A stretch of DNA of 64,000 nt from Cronobacter muytjensii ATCC 51329 (GTDB lineage: Bacteria > Pseudomonadota > Gammaproteobacteria > Enterobacterales > Enterobacteriaceae), in NCBI RefSeq assembly GCF_001277195.1, contig NZ_CP012268.1:2480001-2544000 (forward strand), written 5' to 3'. Below, in pieces: positions 43,724-52,619 of this stretch. Position 1 is the first letter of the stretch, and each line of letters begins with the position of its first letter. Made by a program: the position numbers and the translations under genes. The notes beneath the pieces were generated by a model that had not been told where the DNA came from, did not search any database, and saw only the letters and a program-made list of their open reading frames with translations.

Positions 43724-44428
43724 ATGCGTCTGGTGCAGCTTTCTCGTCATTCGATTGCTTTCCCCTCGCCCGAGGGGGCGTTACGTGAACCCAACGGTTT
43801 ACTGGCCTTAGGCGGCGATCTCAGCCCGGCGCGCCTGATGATGGCCTATCAGCACGGGATTTTTCCGTGGTTTTCGCCTGGCGACCCGATCTTATGGTGG
43901 TCGCCCGATCCGCGCGCGGTGCTCTGGCCCGACCGGCTGCATATCAGCCGTAGCATGAAGCGCTTTCATCGCCGCTCGCCTTATCGCGTGACGCTGAATC
44001 ACGCCTTCAACGCTGTCATTCAGGGTTGCGCCAGCGATCGCGACGACGGCACATGGATAACTAATGACGTCATTATCGCCTGGCAGCGCCTGCATGAACT
44101 GGGTCACGCGCACTCGGTTGAAGTCTGGCTGGAGGATCAGCTGGTGGGCGGCATGTATGGCGTAGCGCAGGGCGCGCTGTTTTGTGGCGAATCGATGTTC
44201 AGCCGCCGGGAAAATGCCTCAAAAACCGCGCTGGTCGTCTTTTGTGAGTACTTCCAGGCGCAGGGCGGCAGGCTTATCGACTGCCAGGTGTTGAATCCGC
44301 ATACCGCATCGCTGGGCGCTATAGAGATCCCGCGCCGCGATTATCTGCAACGACTGGGCGAACTGCGCCAGTTGCCGGTTCAAGAACGCTGCTGGATACC
44401 GCAAACCCTCTTTACCTCGGCAGGATAA
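43724..44428 (+). CDS. aat: Leucyl/phenylalanyl-tRNA-protein transferase Aat
   Basis: Aat adds Leu or Phe from aminoacyl-tRNA to N-terminal Arg or Lys of proteins, producing an N-degron recognised by ClpS, which is encoded in this same window. From the ATG at 43724 the product is 234 residues beginning MRLVQLSRHSIAFPSPEGAL. Conserved blocks are FPWFSPGDPILWWSPDPRAV and GMYGVAQGALFCGESMFSR. CAGGGAGCG upstream is the likely ribosome site; an ATG 30 bp earlier (43694) lies before it. It follows cydC closely, in an operon-like arrangement. Confidence 0.96.
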   Translation: MRLVQLSRHSIAFPSPEGALREPNGLLALGGDLSPARLMMAYQHGIFPWFSPGDPILWWSPDPRAVLWPDRLHISRSMKRFHRRSPYRVTLNHAFNAVIQGCASDRDDGTWITNDVIIAWQRLHELGHAHSVEVWLEDQLVGGMYGVAQGALFCGESMFSRRENASKTALVVFCEYFQAQGGRLIDCQVLNPHTASLGAIEIPRRDYLQRLGELRQLPVQERCWIPQTLFTSAG

Positions 44429-44922
<494 letters not shown>

Positions 44923-44990
44923 GTTTGTACAGGCTTCTCCCCAGTGAGAAGCCGGGCCGCGCCGCCGTTTGCCGCGCCAGCCTGAGAAAA

Positions 44991-45016
44991 AGCGCCGCAC
45001 TTAGCGGCGCTTTTTT
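44991..45016 (+). terminator. infA terminator
   Basis: AGCGCCGC-ACTTA-GCGGCGCT (44991-45011) is followed by a T-run. A smaller perfect hairpin, GGCTTCTC/GAGAAGCC, lies upstream at 44932-44953. Confidence 0.85.
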
Positions 45017-45052
45017 ATGGGCGCGACGCATGTTATGCCGCTGAAAACATAT

Positions 45053-45083
45053 AAAAAAACGCCGGATATCGCTATCCGGCGTT
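45053..45083 (-). terminator. clpA terminator
   Basis: AACGCCGGATA-TCGC-TATCCGGCGTT (45058-45083) is flanked on its left by AAAAAA, which becomes a T-run on the minus strand, 18 bp past the clpA stop. Confidence 0.88.
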
Positions 45084-45101
45084 GTGTTTAGCGCGTATCG
45101 C

Positions 45102-47375
45102 TTAGTGCGCGGCTTCAGGCTTATGCTTCTGCGCGCTCTGGAAGCTGTACGTCAGCTTATCGGCATCTTTATCCAGCGCGACGGAAACCTGACCGCCATC
45201 CACCAGCGAGCCGAAGAGCAGTTCGTTGGCCAGCGGTTTTTTCAGGTTGTCCTGAATCACGCGGGTCATCGGACGTGCGCCCATCGCACGATCATAGCCT
45301 TTCTCCGCCAGCCAGTCGCGCGCTTCCTGACTCACTTCCAGGGAAACGCCTTTCTGGTCAAGCTGCGCCTGCAATTCGACGATGAACTTGTCGACCACCT
45401 GATGGATCACCTCGGAAGAGAGATGGTTGAACCAGATGATATTGTCGAGACGGTTGCGGAACTCCGGCGTAAAGATCTTTTTGATCTCCTCCATCGCATC
45501 AGTACTGTTGTCCTGACGGATAAGCCCGATGGATTTACGCTCGGTTTCACGCACGCCGGCGTTGGTCGTCATCACCAGAATCACGTTGCGGAAATCCGCT
45601 TTGCGCCCGTTGTTATCGGTGAGCGTGCCGTTATCCATCACCTGCAGCAGCAGGTTAAAGACGTCCGGATGCGCTTTTTCTATCTCATCAAGCAGCAGAA
45701 CCGCATGCGGATGCTTGATAACCGCGTCGGTCAAAAGACCGCCCTGATCGAAGCCGACATAGCCCGGAGGCGCGCCAATCAGGCGGCTGACGGTATGACG
45801 CTCCATATACTCGGACATATCAAAGCGCAGCAGTTCAATACCCAGCGCTTTAGACAGTTGCACCGTCACCTCGGTTTTCCCGACGCCGGTCGGGCCCGCG
45901 AAGAGGAAAGAACCGACCGGTTTACGATCGTGGCCCAGCCCCGCGCGGCTCATTTTGATGGCCTCAGTTAAAGCCTCAATGGCTTTATCCTGACCAAACA
46001 CCAGCATTTTCAGGCGATCGCCCAGATTTTTCAGCGTATCGCGATCGCTTTGCGACACGCTCTTCTCCGGAATACGCGCGATACGGGCCACGACAGACTC
46101 GATATCCGCCACGTTAACCGTTTTCTTACGCTTGCTGACAGGCATCAGACGCGCCCGCGCGCCCGCTTCATCGATAACGTCGATGGCTTTGTCCGGCAGA
46201 TGGCGGTCGTTGATATATTTCACCGCCAGTTCCACCGCCGCGCGTACCGCTTTCGCGGTGTAACGCACGTCGTGGTGCGCTTCATACTTCGGCTTCAGGC
46301 CGTTGATTATCTGTACGGTTTCCTCAACGCTCGGCTCGGTGATGTCGATTTTCTGGAAGCGACGCGCCAGCGCGCGGTCTTTTTCGAAAATATTGCTGAA
46401 CTCCTGATACGTCGTGGAGCCCATCACCCGGATTTTGCCGCTGGAAAGCAGCGGTTTAATCAGGTTAGCCGCATCCACCTGGCCGCCAGAGGCCGCGCCC
46501 GCGCCGATGATGGTATGGATCTCATCAATGAACAGGATGCTGTTGTTATCCTGCTCCAGCTGTTTAAGCAGCGCCTTAAAGCGTTTTTCAAAATCGCCGC
46601 GGTACTTAGTGCCCGCCAGCAGCGAGCCGATATCCAGCGCGTAAATGGTGCAGTCGGCCATCACTTCCGGCACGTCGCCCTGCACGATACGCCAGGCAAG
46701 CCCTTCGGCAATGGCGGTTTTCCCGACGCCCGATTCGCCGACCAGCAGCGGGTTGTTTTTCCGGCGACGGCAGAGCACCTGAATGGCGCGCTCCAGCTCT
46801 TTATCGCGGCCAATCAGCGGATCAATGCCGCCAACGCGGGCAAGCTGATTGAGATTGGTGGTGAAGTTTTCCATACGCTCCTCCCCGCCTGCCTGCTCTT
46901 CGTTGACCGGATTATCATTGCCCGGCGCCTGGCCTGGCTCGTCTTTACGGGTGCCGTGAGAGATGAAATTCACCACATCGAGGCGGCTGACTTCATGTTT
47001 ACGCAACAGATAGGCCGCCTGGGACTCCTGTTCGCTGAAGATAGCCACTAAGACATTCGCGCCGGTCACTTCGCTACGGCCGGAGGACTGGACGTGGAAT
47101 ACCGCACGCTGCAACACGCGCTGGAAGCTGAGCGTCGGCTGAGTGTCGCGCTCTTCTTCTGTCATGGGCAGTACGGGTGTGGTTTGTTCGATGAAGGCTT
47201 CGAGTTCCTGACGCAGCGCCACCAGATCCACGGAGCAGGCTTCAAGCGCCTCCCGTGCCGATGGGTTACTGAGCAGAGCCAGTAACAGATGCTCGACGGT
47301 CATAAACTCGTGTCGGTGCTCGCGCGCTCTGGCGAAAGCCATGTTTAAACTGAGTTCCAGTTCCTGGTTGAGCAT
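45102..47375 (-). CDS. clpA: ClpA, ATPase subunit of the ClpAP protease
   Basis: ClpA is a hexameric AAA+ unfoldase that feeds substrates, including N-degron proteins delivered by ClpS, into ClpP. From the ATG at 47373-47375 it is 757 residues (MLNQELELSLNMAFARAREH). It has an N-terminal Clp-N domain (about 1-140), D1 with Walker A GESGVGKTAIAEG, and D2 with GPTGVGKTEVTVQ. IGL appears in ERKSIGLIRQ, the ClpP-docking loop. A His/Glu-rich short tail ends the protein. It follows clpS by 28 bp on the same strand. Confidence 0.97.
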   Translation of the reverse strand: MLNQELELSLNMAFARAREHRHEFMTVEHLLLALLSNPSAREALEACSVDLVALRQELEAFIEQTTPVLPMTEEERDTQPTLSFQRVLQRAVFHVQSSGRSEVTGANVLVAIFSEQESQAAYLLRKHEVSRLDVVNFISHGTRKDEPGQAPGNDNPVNEEQAGGEERMENFTTNLNQLARVGGIDPLIGRDKELERAIQVLCRRRKNNPLLVGESGVGKTAIAEGLAWRIVQGDVPEVMADCTIYALDIGSLLAGTKYRGDFEKRFKALLKQLEQDNNSILFIDEIHTIIGAGAASGGQVDAANLIKPLLSSGKIRVMGSTTYQEFSNIFEKDRALARRFQKIDITEPSVEETVQIINGLKPKYEAHHDVRYTAKAVRAAVELAVKYINDRHLPDKAIDVIDEAGARARLMPVSKRKKTVNVADIESVVARIARIPEKSVSQSDRDTLKNLGDRLKMLVFGQDKAIEALTEAIKMSRAGLGHDRKPVGSFLFAGPTGVGKTEVTVQLSKALGIELLRFDMSEYMERHTVSRLIGAPPGYVGFDQGGLLTDAVIKHPHAVLLLDEIEKAHPDVFNLLLQVMDNGTLTDNNGRKADFRNVILVMTTNAGVRETERKSIGLIRQDNSTDAMEEIKKIFTPEFRNRLDNIIWFNHLSSEVIHQVVDKFIVELQAQLDQKGVSLEVSQEARDWLAEKGYDRAMGARPMTRVIQDNLKKPLANELLFGSLVDGGQVSVALDKDADKLTYSFQSAQKHKPEAAH

Positions 47376-47403
47376 AGGGCACCCCCTCAATAGTTTGCCT
47401 TAA

Positions 47404-47724
47404 TCAGGCTTTTTCCAGCGTACACAACAACGGATACTCGTTCTCCCTCGCATATTTGTTCACCAGCGCCACTTTGGTTTCCGCCACTTCCGCGGTGAAA
47501 ACGCCACAGATGGCTTTCCCCTGATAGTGAACCGTGAGCATCAGTTGCGTTGCACGTTCTACATCATAAGAAAAGAACTTTTGCAGCACGTCAATGACAA
47601 ATTCCATCGGCGTGTAATCATCGTTCATTAATATAACTTTATACATAGATGGCGGTTTTAGCGCTTCGCGCAGGTCATCTTCCGCCAAATGGTCAAAATC
47701 CAGCCAACTTTTGTCTTTACTCAT
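47404..47724 (-). CDS. clpS: ClpS, adaptor for ClpAP (N-recognin)
   Basis: ClpS binds N-terminal Leu, Phe, Trp or Tyr and hands the substrate to ClpA. The 106-residue protein has a flexible N-terminal tail followed by the binding core. Pocket residues lie in VILMNDDYTPMEFVIDVLQ (the NDD-x-T-P-M motif), and the His of TVHYQGKAICGVF completes the pocket. It is upstream of clpA in one operon and diverges from cspD. Together with Aat, the core N-end-rule pathway is encoded within 4 kb. Confidence 0.97.
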   Translation of the reverse strand: MSKDKSWLDFDHLAEDDLREALKPPSMYKVILMNDDYTPMEFVIDVLQKFFSYDVERATQLMLTVHYQGKAICGVFTAEVAETKVALVNKYARENEYPLLCTLEKA

Positions 47725-48049
47725 TGCCAGTCGTCATCATGGTTAAACAGTACAGCCAGCGTGTTTTCCGGCGCTCTGGTTGAGTGTAATACGCATCCTG
47801 AATCTACCCTAATGTTCAGCACGCCACCAGCTATCACTGGTATTCGCGAGCTCTGTCACATTAATGAAAATAGCGTTAACTGCTTCAAAATTTTGACTCA
47901 ATCCCACCTGCCAGACCCCGCTCAACGCTTGACGAAGAGTGCGATTTCTCTAAATTGTACAAGCGTGAGTTGGCGAGGTTTTGAACAGCCCCCCTCACCC
48001 ACCGGTTCAATCCATCTTACTCAATAAGACTTATGAAGGATGTCGAAGC
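47725..48049. promoter_or_regulatory. clpS-cspD divergent intergenic region with cspD promoter
   Basis: This 325 bp gap holds no gene. A good promoter for cspD is TTGACG (47929-47934), 16 bp, TAAATT (47951-47956), giving a leader of about 85 nt. The cspD ribosome site is GAAGGA at about 48035. The clpS promoter must lie on the other side, but I see no strong boxes for it. Confidence 0.6.
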
Positions 48050-48280
48050 ATGGAGACGGGTACTGTTAAATGGTTCAATAACGCCAAAGGGTTCGGGTTT
48101 ATCTGCCCTGAAGGCGGCGGCGAAGATATCTTCGCGCACTACTCTACAATCCAGATGGACGGCTACAGAACGCTGAAAGCCGGACAAGTCGTGAGGTTCG
48201 ATGTACATCAGGGTCCCAAAGGCAACCATGCCAGCGTTATTGTCCCTCTTGAAGCAGAAGTCGCATCCGCAGTTGCGTAA
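48050..48280 (+). CDS. cspD: CspD, cold-shock-like replication inhibitor
   Basis: CspD is a stationary-phase CspA paralogue that binds single-stranded DNA and inhibits replication; it is not cold-induced. From the ATG at 48050 the protein is 76 residues, starting METGTVKWFNNAKGFGFICP with RNP1 (KGFGFI) and RNP2 (DIFAHY). The second residue is Glu where E. coli has Lys. The C-terminal tail (EAEVASAVA) is characteristic of CspD against shorter CspA forms. It is monocistronic with a terminator at 48314; it converges on macB. Confidence 0.95.
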   Translation: METGTVKWFNNAKGFGFICPEGGGEDIFAHYSTIQMDGYRTLKAGQVVRFDVHQGPKGNHASVIVPLEAEVASAVA

Positions 48281-48313
48281 CTCTTCTGTTTCATTGTGTA
48301 CATCCTGCTCCTG

Positions 48314-48343
48314 AAATGCCAGTCCCGTGGACTGGCATTTTTA
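48314..48343 (+). terminator. cspD terminator
   Basis: AATGCCAGTC-CCGTG-GACTGGCATT (48315-48339) is followed by TTTATTTATT. It ends just before the convergent macB stop. Confidence 0.88.
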
Positions 48344-48344
48344 T

Positions 48345-50288
48345 TTATTCCCGCGCCAGCGCATCGACAGGATTAAGCCGCGCGGCGCTGCGGGCGGGTA
48401 GCCAGCCGAACAACACGCCCGTCGCGCTGGAGCATAAAAACGCCGTCAACAGCGCCACCGGCGAAAAGCCAATCTCCCAGCCGGGCAGAATAAGTTGCAG
48501 AGAAAAGGCGATAAGCAGCGACAAGCCGATCCCGAGCGCTCCGCCTACCAGACACACCAGCACAGCTTCGATTAAAAACTGCTGTAAGACGTCGCTTGCG
48601 CGCGCACCGACCGCCATACGAATGCCGATTTCACGGGTACGCTCGGTCACCGACACCAGCATGATATTCATCACCCCGATCCCGCCGACGACCAGCGAAA
48701 TCACCGCCACCAGCGTTAAAAACAGCTGAAGTGTACGTGTGGTCTTTTCCGCCGTTTTCAACACGCCATCCATATTCCAGGTGAAAAAGTCTTTTTTGCC
48801 GTGGCGGAGCGTCAGTAACCGGGTCAGTTGCTGCTCCGCCTCGCCGCTGTCGTAGCCCTCTTTCACGCGCACGGTGACGGAGTTCAGCCACGACTGACCC
48901 ATGATGCGCCCGGACATGGTGCTGTACGGCATCCACACCCGCAGAATTTTGCTGCTGCCGAACATCGACTGTTTTTCTTCCGCGACGCCGATAACCGTCG
49001 CGGGCATGTTGCCCACCAGCACCACTTCGCCGACGACGCTCGCCTTATTGGGAAAGAGCTGACGGCGGGCGTTGCTGTCGATAACCACCACCTGCGCGCG
49101 GCCACGCAACTGCTCGTCGTTAAAGGTATTGCCCTCGCTGAAAGTCATGCCGTAAACGTTGAAATATTGCCCACTCACGCCGTTGGCGCTGGCGGCGACA
49201 TCCACATTGCCGTAGCGCAGCCGTAAATTCTGCGAGACGGCAGGCGTGGCGGAACTCACCCACGGCTGACGCTGGATCGCCTGCAAATCGTCATACTGTA
49301 ACGCCTGCTGATACTGCGGATCGTCATCGCCGAAATCCTTACCGGGGTAGACGTCAATCGTGTTTGTGCCAATGGAGCGAATATCTTCCAGCACCATCTG
49401 CTTGGCGGCATCCCCGACCACCACGATAGAGACCACCGACGCGATGCCGATAATAATGCCGAGCATCGTCAGTAACGTGCGCATCTTATTGGCCGCCATC
49501 GCAAGCCACGCCATGGTGAGCGCCTCGCGAAAACTGTTGATAAACTGCCCTAACGCCGGAGCGTCGTGCGGCTGCGCGTTCAACCCCGCCCCGTCGCGCG
49601 TCGCCACCGGCGGCGGGTTACTGATGATTTCCCCGTCACGGATTTCGATAACCCGCTCCGCCTGCGCGGCGACATTCGGGTCGTGGGTTACGATAATCAC
49701 GGTATGCCCGCGATCGCGCAGTTGCTTTAGCGTCGCTATCACTTCTTCGCCGGAATGGCTGTCGAGCGCGCCGGTCGGTTCGTCCGCGAGGATCACCTGT
49801 CCGCCATTCATCAGCGCGCGGGCGATACTGACGCGCTGCTGCTGCCCGCCGGAGAGCTGCGACGGTTGATAATCCACCCGCGCCTCAAGACCGAGCCGCG
49901 CCAGCAATTCCCGCGCCCGCGCCTGTCGCGCGGCACGTCCGGTGCCGGCATAAATCGCCGGGACTTCGACATTCTGTGCCGCCGTCAGATGCGAGAGCAG
50001 ATGGTAACGCTGGAAAATAAAGCCGAAGTGTTCGCGCCGCAGGCGGGCCAGCGCGTCGCTGTCAAGCGTCGCCACATCCACGCCCGCCACCTTATAGCTG
50101 CCGCTGCTCGGCTTATCGAGGCAGCCGAGAATATTCATCAGCGTCGACTTCCCGGAGCCGGACGCGCCGACGATCGCCACCATTTCACCGGCGTGAATGG
50201 TCAGGGAGACGCCTTTAAGCACTTCAACATCGGTGTCGCCCGACGGATAACTGCGGCGAATATCGCGCAGTTCAAGCAGCGCCGTCAT
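48345..50288 (-). CDS. macB: Macrolide export ATP-binding/permease MacB
   Basis: MacB works with MacA and TolC to export macrolides, enterotoxin and other substrates from the periplasm. The 647 residues include an N-terminal ATPase with Walker A GASGSGKSTL at 41-50, signature LSGGQQQRVSIARAL and Walker B ILADEPTGALD. A transmembrane helix near 275-295 is followed by a large periplasmic domain and three C-terminal helices of the FtsX type. Its start overlaps the macA stop by 4 bp. Confidence 0.96.
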   Translation of the reverse strand: MTALLELRDIRRSYPSGDTDVEVLKGVSLTIHAGEMVAIVGASGSGKSTLMNILGCLDKPSSGSYKVAGVDVATLDSDALARLRREHFGFIFQRYHLLSHLTAAQNVEVPAIYAGTGRAARQARARELLARLGLEARVDYQPSQLSGGQQQRVSIARALMNGGQVILADEPTGALDSHSGEEVIATLKQLRDRGHTVIIVTHDPNVAAQAERVIEIRDGEIISNPPPVATRDGAGLNAQPHDAPALGQFINSFREALTMAWLAMAANKMRTLLTMLGIIIGIASVVSIVVVGDAAKQMVLEDIRSIGTNTIDVYPGKDFGDDDPQYQQALQYDDLQAIQRQPWVSSATPAVSQNLRLRYGNVDVAASANGVSGQYFNVYGMTFSEGNTFNDEQLRGRAQVVVIDSNARRQLFPNKASVVGEVVLVGNMPATVIGVAEEKQSMFGSSKILRVWMPYSTMSGRIMGQSWLNSVTVRVKEGYDSGEAEQQLTRLLTLRHGKKDFFTWNMDGVLKTAEKTTRTLQLFLTLVAVISLVVGGIGVMNIMLVSVTERTREIGIRMAVGARASDVLQQFLIEAVLVCLVGGALGIGLSLLIAFSLQLILPGWEIGFSPVALLTAFLCSSATGVLFGWLPARSAARLNPVDALARE

Positions 50289-51397
50289 TGGTCGCTCCCG
50301 ACCGCGCGGCCGATCACCACTTCATCGCCTTCGTCGAGGCCTTTCACTACTTCGACCTGCGTATCATTGCGCACGCCAATAGTCACTTCGCGCTCGCGGG
50401 TTTCACCGTTACGCAGCAGCGTCACGTTATAGCGGTTATCTCCGACAGGCTCGCCCAGCGCCGCCAGCGGAATGGTCAGCACATTACTGACGCCGCCAAG
50501 CTGAATATGCACCTGCGCGGTCATATCAAGACGCAGAACCCCCTGCGGGTTCGGCACTTCAAAACGGGCGTAATAAAAAATGGCGTCGTTGATTTTTTCC
50601 GGCGTGGGGAGAATATCTTTCAGCCGCCCTTCATAACGGGTCAGCGGATCGCCGAGCACGGTAAACCAGGCTTTCTGGCCGGGCTTAAGATGGATGACAT
50701 CTGCCTCGGAAACCTGCGCTTTCACCAGCATCGTGCTGAGATCGGCCAGCGTCAGAATGTTCGGTGCCTGCTGGGCGGCGATCACTGTCTGGCCCTGTAG
50801 CGTGGTTATCTGCGTCACTTCGCCCGCGATAGGCGCGGTGATGCGGGTATAGTCCAGATTGGTTTTCGCGGTGCTGAGTGACGCCTGGTTACGCTGGATC
50901 TGCGCGTCGATCGTGCCGATTTGCGCTTCTTTTACTGCAAGTTCGGTGGCGGCGGTATCCAGATCCTGGCGCGAGACCGCCTGAGTGCGGGCGAGCTGTT
51001 GCTGACGAGAAAGCGTGACGCGGGCAAGCTTCATTTCCGCCTCGGCCTGTCGCCGCTGCGCACGCAGCTCCATCAGCGTCGCTTCCACTTCTTTGATTTG
51101 GTTTTCGGCCTGCTCCGGGTCAATAACCCCAAGCAGCTGATCCTTTTTCACTTTATCGCCGATATTGACCGACAAGGTTTTTAACTGGCCACTCACCTGC
51201 GCGCCGACATCCACTTTGCGCAGCGCGTCGAGTTTGCCGGTCGCCAGTACGCTCTGCTGCAAATCCCCTTTGCGCACCAGCATGGTCTGATAGCGGGGCA
51301 GCGGCGCATTCAGGGTCTTCCACAGCCAGATACCGCCAATAATGATAACCAGAGCCAGCACCACGTAGCGCTTCTTGATCCTTCCCTTAAGCTTCAT
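50285..51397 (-). CDS. macA: Macrolide efflux adaptor MacA
   Basis: MacA is the periplasmic membrane-fusion protein bridging MacB and TolC. The 370 residues start with a membrane anchor (VVLALVIIIGGIWLW, about 12-26). The lipoyl/barrel-sandwich half-motifs follow (RKVDVGAQVSGQLKTLSVNI and YTRITAPIAGEVTQITTLQG), separated by a long coiled-coil hairpin (about 95-165). It heads macA-macB and diverges from ybjX across 164 bp. A possible PhoP-type repeat lies upstream. Confidence 0.96.
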   Translation of the reverse strand: MKLKGRIKKRYVVLALVIIIGGIWLWKTLNAPLPRYQTMLVRKGDLQQSVLATGKLDALRKVDVGAQVSGQLKTLSVNIGDKVKKDQLLGVIDPEQAENQIKEVEATLMELRAQRRQAEAEMKLARVTLSRQQQLARTQAVSRQDLDTAATELAVKEAQIGTIDAQIQRNQASLSTAKTNLDYTRITAPIAGEVTQITTLQGQTVIAAQQAPNILTLADLSTMLVKAQVSEADVIHLKPGQKAWFTVLGDPLTRYEGRLKDILPTPEKINDAIFYYARFEVPNPQGVLRLDMTAQVHIQLGGVSNVLTIPLAALGEPVGDNRYNVTLLRNGETREREVTIGVRNDTQVEVVKGLDEGDEVVIGRAVGSDQ

Positions 51398-51445
51398 ATC
51401 TTTCCTGACGTTTCAGACGAGTAAACAGAGTTTGCTCTCCTATTC

Positions 51446-51462
51446 TAAACGCAATCTCAACC
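51446..51462 (-). promoter_or_regulatory. Possible PhoP box upstream of macA
   Basis: Reading the minus strand, GGTTGA-GATTG-CGTTTA approximates the PhoP direct repeat GGTTTA-N5-GGTTTA with one mismatch in each half. PhoP control of macAB and of ybjX is known in Salmonella or E. coli. This is a weak motif and may be chance. Confidence 0.25.
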
Positions 51463-51561
51463 AAACCCTATGCGACCTGTAAATAAACCAGGGCGTTGAT
51501 ATTGCGTTGAGTGATGGTTTGTTCCCATAGCCTCATTGTTCATCACGCATGAGACTGGGCT

Positions 51562-52530
51562 ATGTCCGCACTCGCCGAACTTTCCGTACCATCGCCAGCC
51601 CACAGCGCCTGGCAGCTCTTCCGCCTGCTCGCGACCGGTCAGAAAACGCCGGGGCTCGCCTGGCAGAACCCGGCCTATCGCCGTAAATTTATGCTGCGTT
51701 CGCTGGTGACGCCTTTCGCCACCCGCCGCTGGCTTGCCGTGCTGGCGCAACAGCCCATGCTGGACGCGCTGCTGCATGCCCAGCCAGGTTTGCCGTGCCG
51801 CCTGCACCGGCCGTGGCTCTCCGTGAATGTTTCCCGCCAGCAGGCGCTGGCTGCGCTGGAATACCACTACCAGCATATCGCGCGTCTTCTGCCCAGCGCG
51901 CTGATGCACGGGCACCTCACCCGTCCGGGCGTCACGCTTGCCCTGCTTACCGGCAAAAACGACGCGCAGTATCGTCTCGACCTCGCCGCCGTCGCGGATC
52001 TCGATAAAGAGGGCGAAACGACGATGATTTTCCGCGACGCCGCCGGCGTCGTGCTCGCCGAGATGACGTTCACCTTGTGCGAAGTTGGCGGGAAAAGCAC
52101 GCTGTTTATCGGCGGCTTACAGGGTGCCAAAGCCTGGGTGGAACATGACAAGATCCAGCTTGCGACCAAAGCCTGCCACGGGCTGTTCCCCAAACGCCTG
52201 CTGCTGGAGGCCGTCTGCCTGCTGGCGCGCCATTTCGCCGTAAGCCAGATCCTCGCCGTCAGTAACGACACGCATATCTACCGCAGCTGGCGCTACGCGA
52301 AGAAGAAAAAAGATAAACTGCATGCCGACTATGACAGCTTCTGGGCGTCGCTGGGCGGTGAGAAGGACGCGCAGGGCCTTTATCACATGCCGCTGCACAT
52401 CGCGCGGAAATCGCTTGAGGAGATAGCCAGTAAAAAACGCGCGGAGTATCGCCGCCGTTATGAGCTGCTGGACAGTATGACTGCCCAAATCGCCGCGTGG
52501 TTTAACGAGAGTCAAGTTGCGGGGCGTTGA
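51562..52530 (+). CDS. ybjX: YbjX, VirK/SomA-family DUF535 protein
   Basis: This 322-residue protein belongs to the VirK/YbjX (DUF535) family, connected in Salmonella and Shigella with envelope stress, antimicrobial peptide resistance and PhoP control; no biochemical activity is established. No clear signal peptide or transmembrane segment is seen. Conserved blocks include FIGGLQGAKAW, ATKACHGLFPKRLLLEAV and VSNDTHIYRSWRYAKKKKDK. The ATG at 51562 has only a weak ribosome site (GAGACTGGGC). It converges on ybjD with REP-like elements between. Confidence 0.9.
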   Translation: MSALAELSVPSPAHSAWQLFRLLATGQKTPGLAWQNPAYRRKFMLRSLVTPFATRRWLAVLAQQPMLDALLHAQPGLPCRLHRPWLSVNVSRQQALAALEYHYQHIARLLPSALMHGHLTRPGVTLALLTGKNDAQYRLDLAAVADLDKEGETTMIFRDAAGVVLAEMTFTLCEVGGKSTLFIGGLQGAKAWVEHDKIQLATKACHGLFPKRLLLEAVCLLARHFAVSQILAVSNDTHIYRSWRYAKKKKDKLHADYDSFWASLGGEKDAQGLYHMPLHIARKSLEEIASKKRAEYRRRYELLDSMTAQIAAWFNESQVAGR

Positions 52531-52533
52531 GCT

Positions 52534-52600
52534 GGCAGGTGCGCTTCGCTTGCCCGCTACATCTCTTTCGGCAGGTGCGGTGCGTTTACCCGCCCTGCAC
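52534..52600. repeat. Pair of REP-like palindromic units between ybjX and ybjD
   Basis: Two related imperfect palindromes lie between the convergent 3' ends: GGCAGGTGCGCTTCGC with TTGCCCGC (52534-52557) and GCAGGTGCGGTGCG with TTTACCCGCCCTGC (52571-52598). They resemble the REP/BIME consensus in layout, with GCGGGT/ACCCGC stems in place of the E. coli GCCGGAT stems. A cleaner copy occurs at 58221. The REP assignment is inferred. Confidence 0.6.
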
Positions 52601-52619
52601 TTCCCCGCTACACGATACG

